Positions 62,471 to 64,000 of a DNA stretch of 64,000 bases are shown here, piece by piece; within the stretch, counting starts at the first letter, position 1; each line of letters starts with the position of its first letter. A model generated the notes under the pieces. That model saw nothing but the letters and a program-made list of their open reading frames with translations. It was not told the origin of the DNA and ran no database searches. The DNA comes from Strix aluco (taxonomy: Eukaryota > Chordata > Aves > Strigiformes > Strigidae): the NCBI RefSeq assembly GCF_031877795.1, contig NC_133933.1, positions 139,001 to 203,000 on the forward strand. The letters are read 5' to 3'. The position numbers were made by a program, and so were the translations under genes.

Positions 62471-64000
62471 GGAAGCACTCCTGAGTCAGGTAAGACATAA
62501 TGCAGCCAAGCACGGGTGACTAGACAGGTGAATTCTCCCAGTTCCCTGAACTGTGTTGGAAAGCCCTTTTTGTGGGGGGTGTGCATGCTTTGTAACAGAA
62601 AAGAAAATTTGTTTCCAAGTGGTGAGTCATGACTAGCCTGGTAGCATTCACTACACATCCTTTTGTGTGTTAATGACGCACTGGCAATTAGCTAGAAAAC
62701 CTAGGTTTGTCAAGCATAATATTGATGAAATATTTGTGTGTAACAAATGCAGTAAAATTAGCTGCTAGGGAAATCTCAGGTTTTCTAGGATTTTTTATAC
62801 TACTTAATTCAGATGACAAAATCTGCACAGTCCCTGCAGCAGTCAGCAGTGTGAAAGTGATCAGAAACAGATCTGTCCAGGCAGAGTAGAACCTAAAAAA
62901 AGGGGGAAGACAAAGAAAGATATGGCGTAAATTACAGAAAACAAATGAGATCTTTGATACTTTTTGACAGCCTCTGGATCTTGAGGGAAAGATGAAAAAA
63001 TGGGAAGATTTATGAGTTTAGGAATGTATTTATACATTGTCAGTAGTTCTGCTCTTACCCAGTAATTCACAAAACCAAAACGTGTTGTATATTAAGAAAT
63101 CACACCATCGTACTCTTACTCTGCTGTTCTAAGCTACCTGTGTGAGTTAGCTGGCATTGCCTGTGCAGTGCTCTTGGAAATGTGGCAGTTCATGTGCTCA
63201 ATTATATACATAAGTAAAATCAGCTCTCTGCTTTTACTTAACTCTTAAGTCTTATTTAAAAAGTCCTAGTGTTTCATTAAAGCATACATGCTTAGCTCAT
63301 TGTCTGTACTTCTGAAAATGTGTTTTTAAACAGTTAAGTGGAAGCCTAACAAGTTGATTTGTACTAGAAAAATCTTAGAGGTCAGATCTAGCGAGGTATT
63401 ACCCATGTCAAAGGAATATGAAGTCATCCTAACACAGGGATAAATGTTTTCTAAAATGGAAGTCCTTTGCAGTGCAGAATATTGCTCAGTTCACTGCACA
63501 TCTAATGAGTGAGAGAAATGTTTCCTGGGCCTGTTAGCGCATTGACCCAAACCACTTTTTTTTCCATGCTTGCCTCCTGATGCACACTTCTGCTCTGGCA
63601 GCTTACATCATATGAAGTATAAGTAACAAAGTTAAAATTTTCCTTGTGCAAGATAAGATGGTCGTTAATAGTTAACAACAGTATTTGAAAGGAATACTTT
63701 AGTATGGGCCCATCATCTTGCAAAGATGGTTTCCTTGGTTTGGGCTTTTTTAGATGTTTATTTCTTGTAAGTAGATTTTTGTTTAAACTTGGTGAAAAGA
63801 GAGGTTAAGTCTATCTTGCTGTCTTCCTTAGAAGAGTTACTGTTGACTTTAGTAGAAAGAAGATGCTGTCTTAGGTAGAATTCAGTTTATATTCTAGTTT
63901 TGGAAGTCTGAAGCTTTCAATACCAGAAAAATGTACTGCTGAAGGGCAGATTCTTATGAGTCAGCAGCAAGATGTCCACAACTAATAGGAAGTTTAGGAG

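Larger units (their letters stand above)
31603..64000 (+). other. ACYP2 intron 3 (partial)
   Basis: At least 32.4 kb, from the exon 3 donor GTAAGT to the right edge. A giant intron before the last exon agrees with what I recall of the human gene. I see no nested protein gene. It contains the old SINE-like fragments at 38.9-46.2 kb, a CR1 3' end at 55.5 kb, two minus-strand LTRs at 60.9-62.5 kb, a 23-bp tandem duplication at 36.87 kb, a T14 run at 36053 and a G9 run at 39622. The stretches 31.6-36.8, 41-45.5, 46.3-55.4, 55.7-60.9 and 62.5-64 kb show only AT-rich intronic DNA to my eye. Short frames throughout are chance. Confidence 0.75.

Noticed and set aside
31603-64000. Search for the last ACYP2 exon
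   Set aside because: No segment encoding the conserved C-terminal third (KSWLSKVGSPSSRIDR type) was found; it probably lies to the right of the window.
1-64000. Search for CRISPR arrays, tRNA or rRNA genes, operons or bacterial-type systems
   Set aside because: None seen. Gene structure, CpG islands and repeats are those of a bird chromosome, so no exotic system is claimed.

Overview
This is a vertebrate nuclear window, almost certainly avian. It has spliced genes with GT-AG introns, CpG-island promoters and very little coding sequence (about 630 coding bases in 64 kb). It also carries a CR1 LINE 3' end with the bird-type tail, and a muscle acylphosphatase sequence very close to the chicken protein as I recall it, but not identical, so a bird other than chicken is likely.

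Layout. (1) About 1-11.9 kb, minus strand: the 5' end of PSME4 (proteasome activator PA200), with coding exons 1 (11617-11795), 2 (4255-4395) and 3 (3613-3729). The rest of the gene lies beyond the left edge. (2) About 11.24-12.48 kb: the PSME4 CpG island and promoter, with a perfect CRE palindrome and paired ETS-like sites. (3) About 12.5-28.3 kb: intergenic DNA with no protein gene I can support. It holds a decayed antisense CR1/L3-type LINE at about 20 kb. (4) About 28.3-28.9 kb: the ACYP2 CpG island and promoter. (5) 28.55 kb to the right edge, plus strand: ACYP2 (acylphosphatase 2) exon 1 (28552-28621), a 17-nt microexon 2 (29238-29254) and exon 3 (31493-31602). Intron 3 then fills the remaining 32 kb, and the last coding exon is not in the window. 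That intron carries old MIR/CORE-SINE-like fragments, one CR1 3' end at 55.5 kb, and two different minus-strand LTR-retrotransposon LTRs at 60.9-62.5 kb.

PSME4 and ACYP2 lie head to head, about 16.7 kb apart start codon to start codon. This matches the arrangement I recall for human 2p16. The two genes have no shared pathway (proteasome cap versus acyl-phosphate hydrolysis); the link is positional.

Most open frames here are chance ORFs, especially the long ones inside the two CpG islands. I found no CRISPR array, operon-like cluster, intact mobile element or new protein system. The best leads are an exon-like 96-nt element in PSME4 intron 1 that would act as a poison exon, and the ACYP2 microexon that encodes a catalytic arginine.
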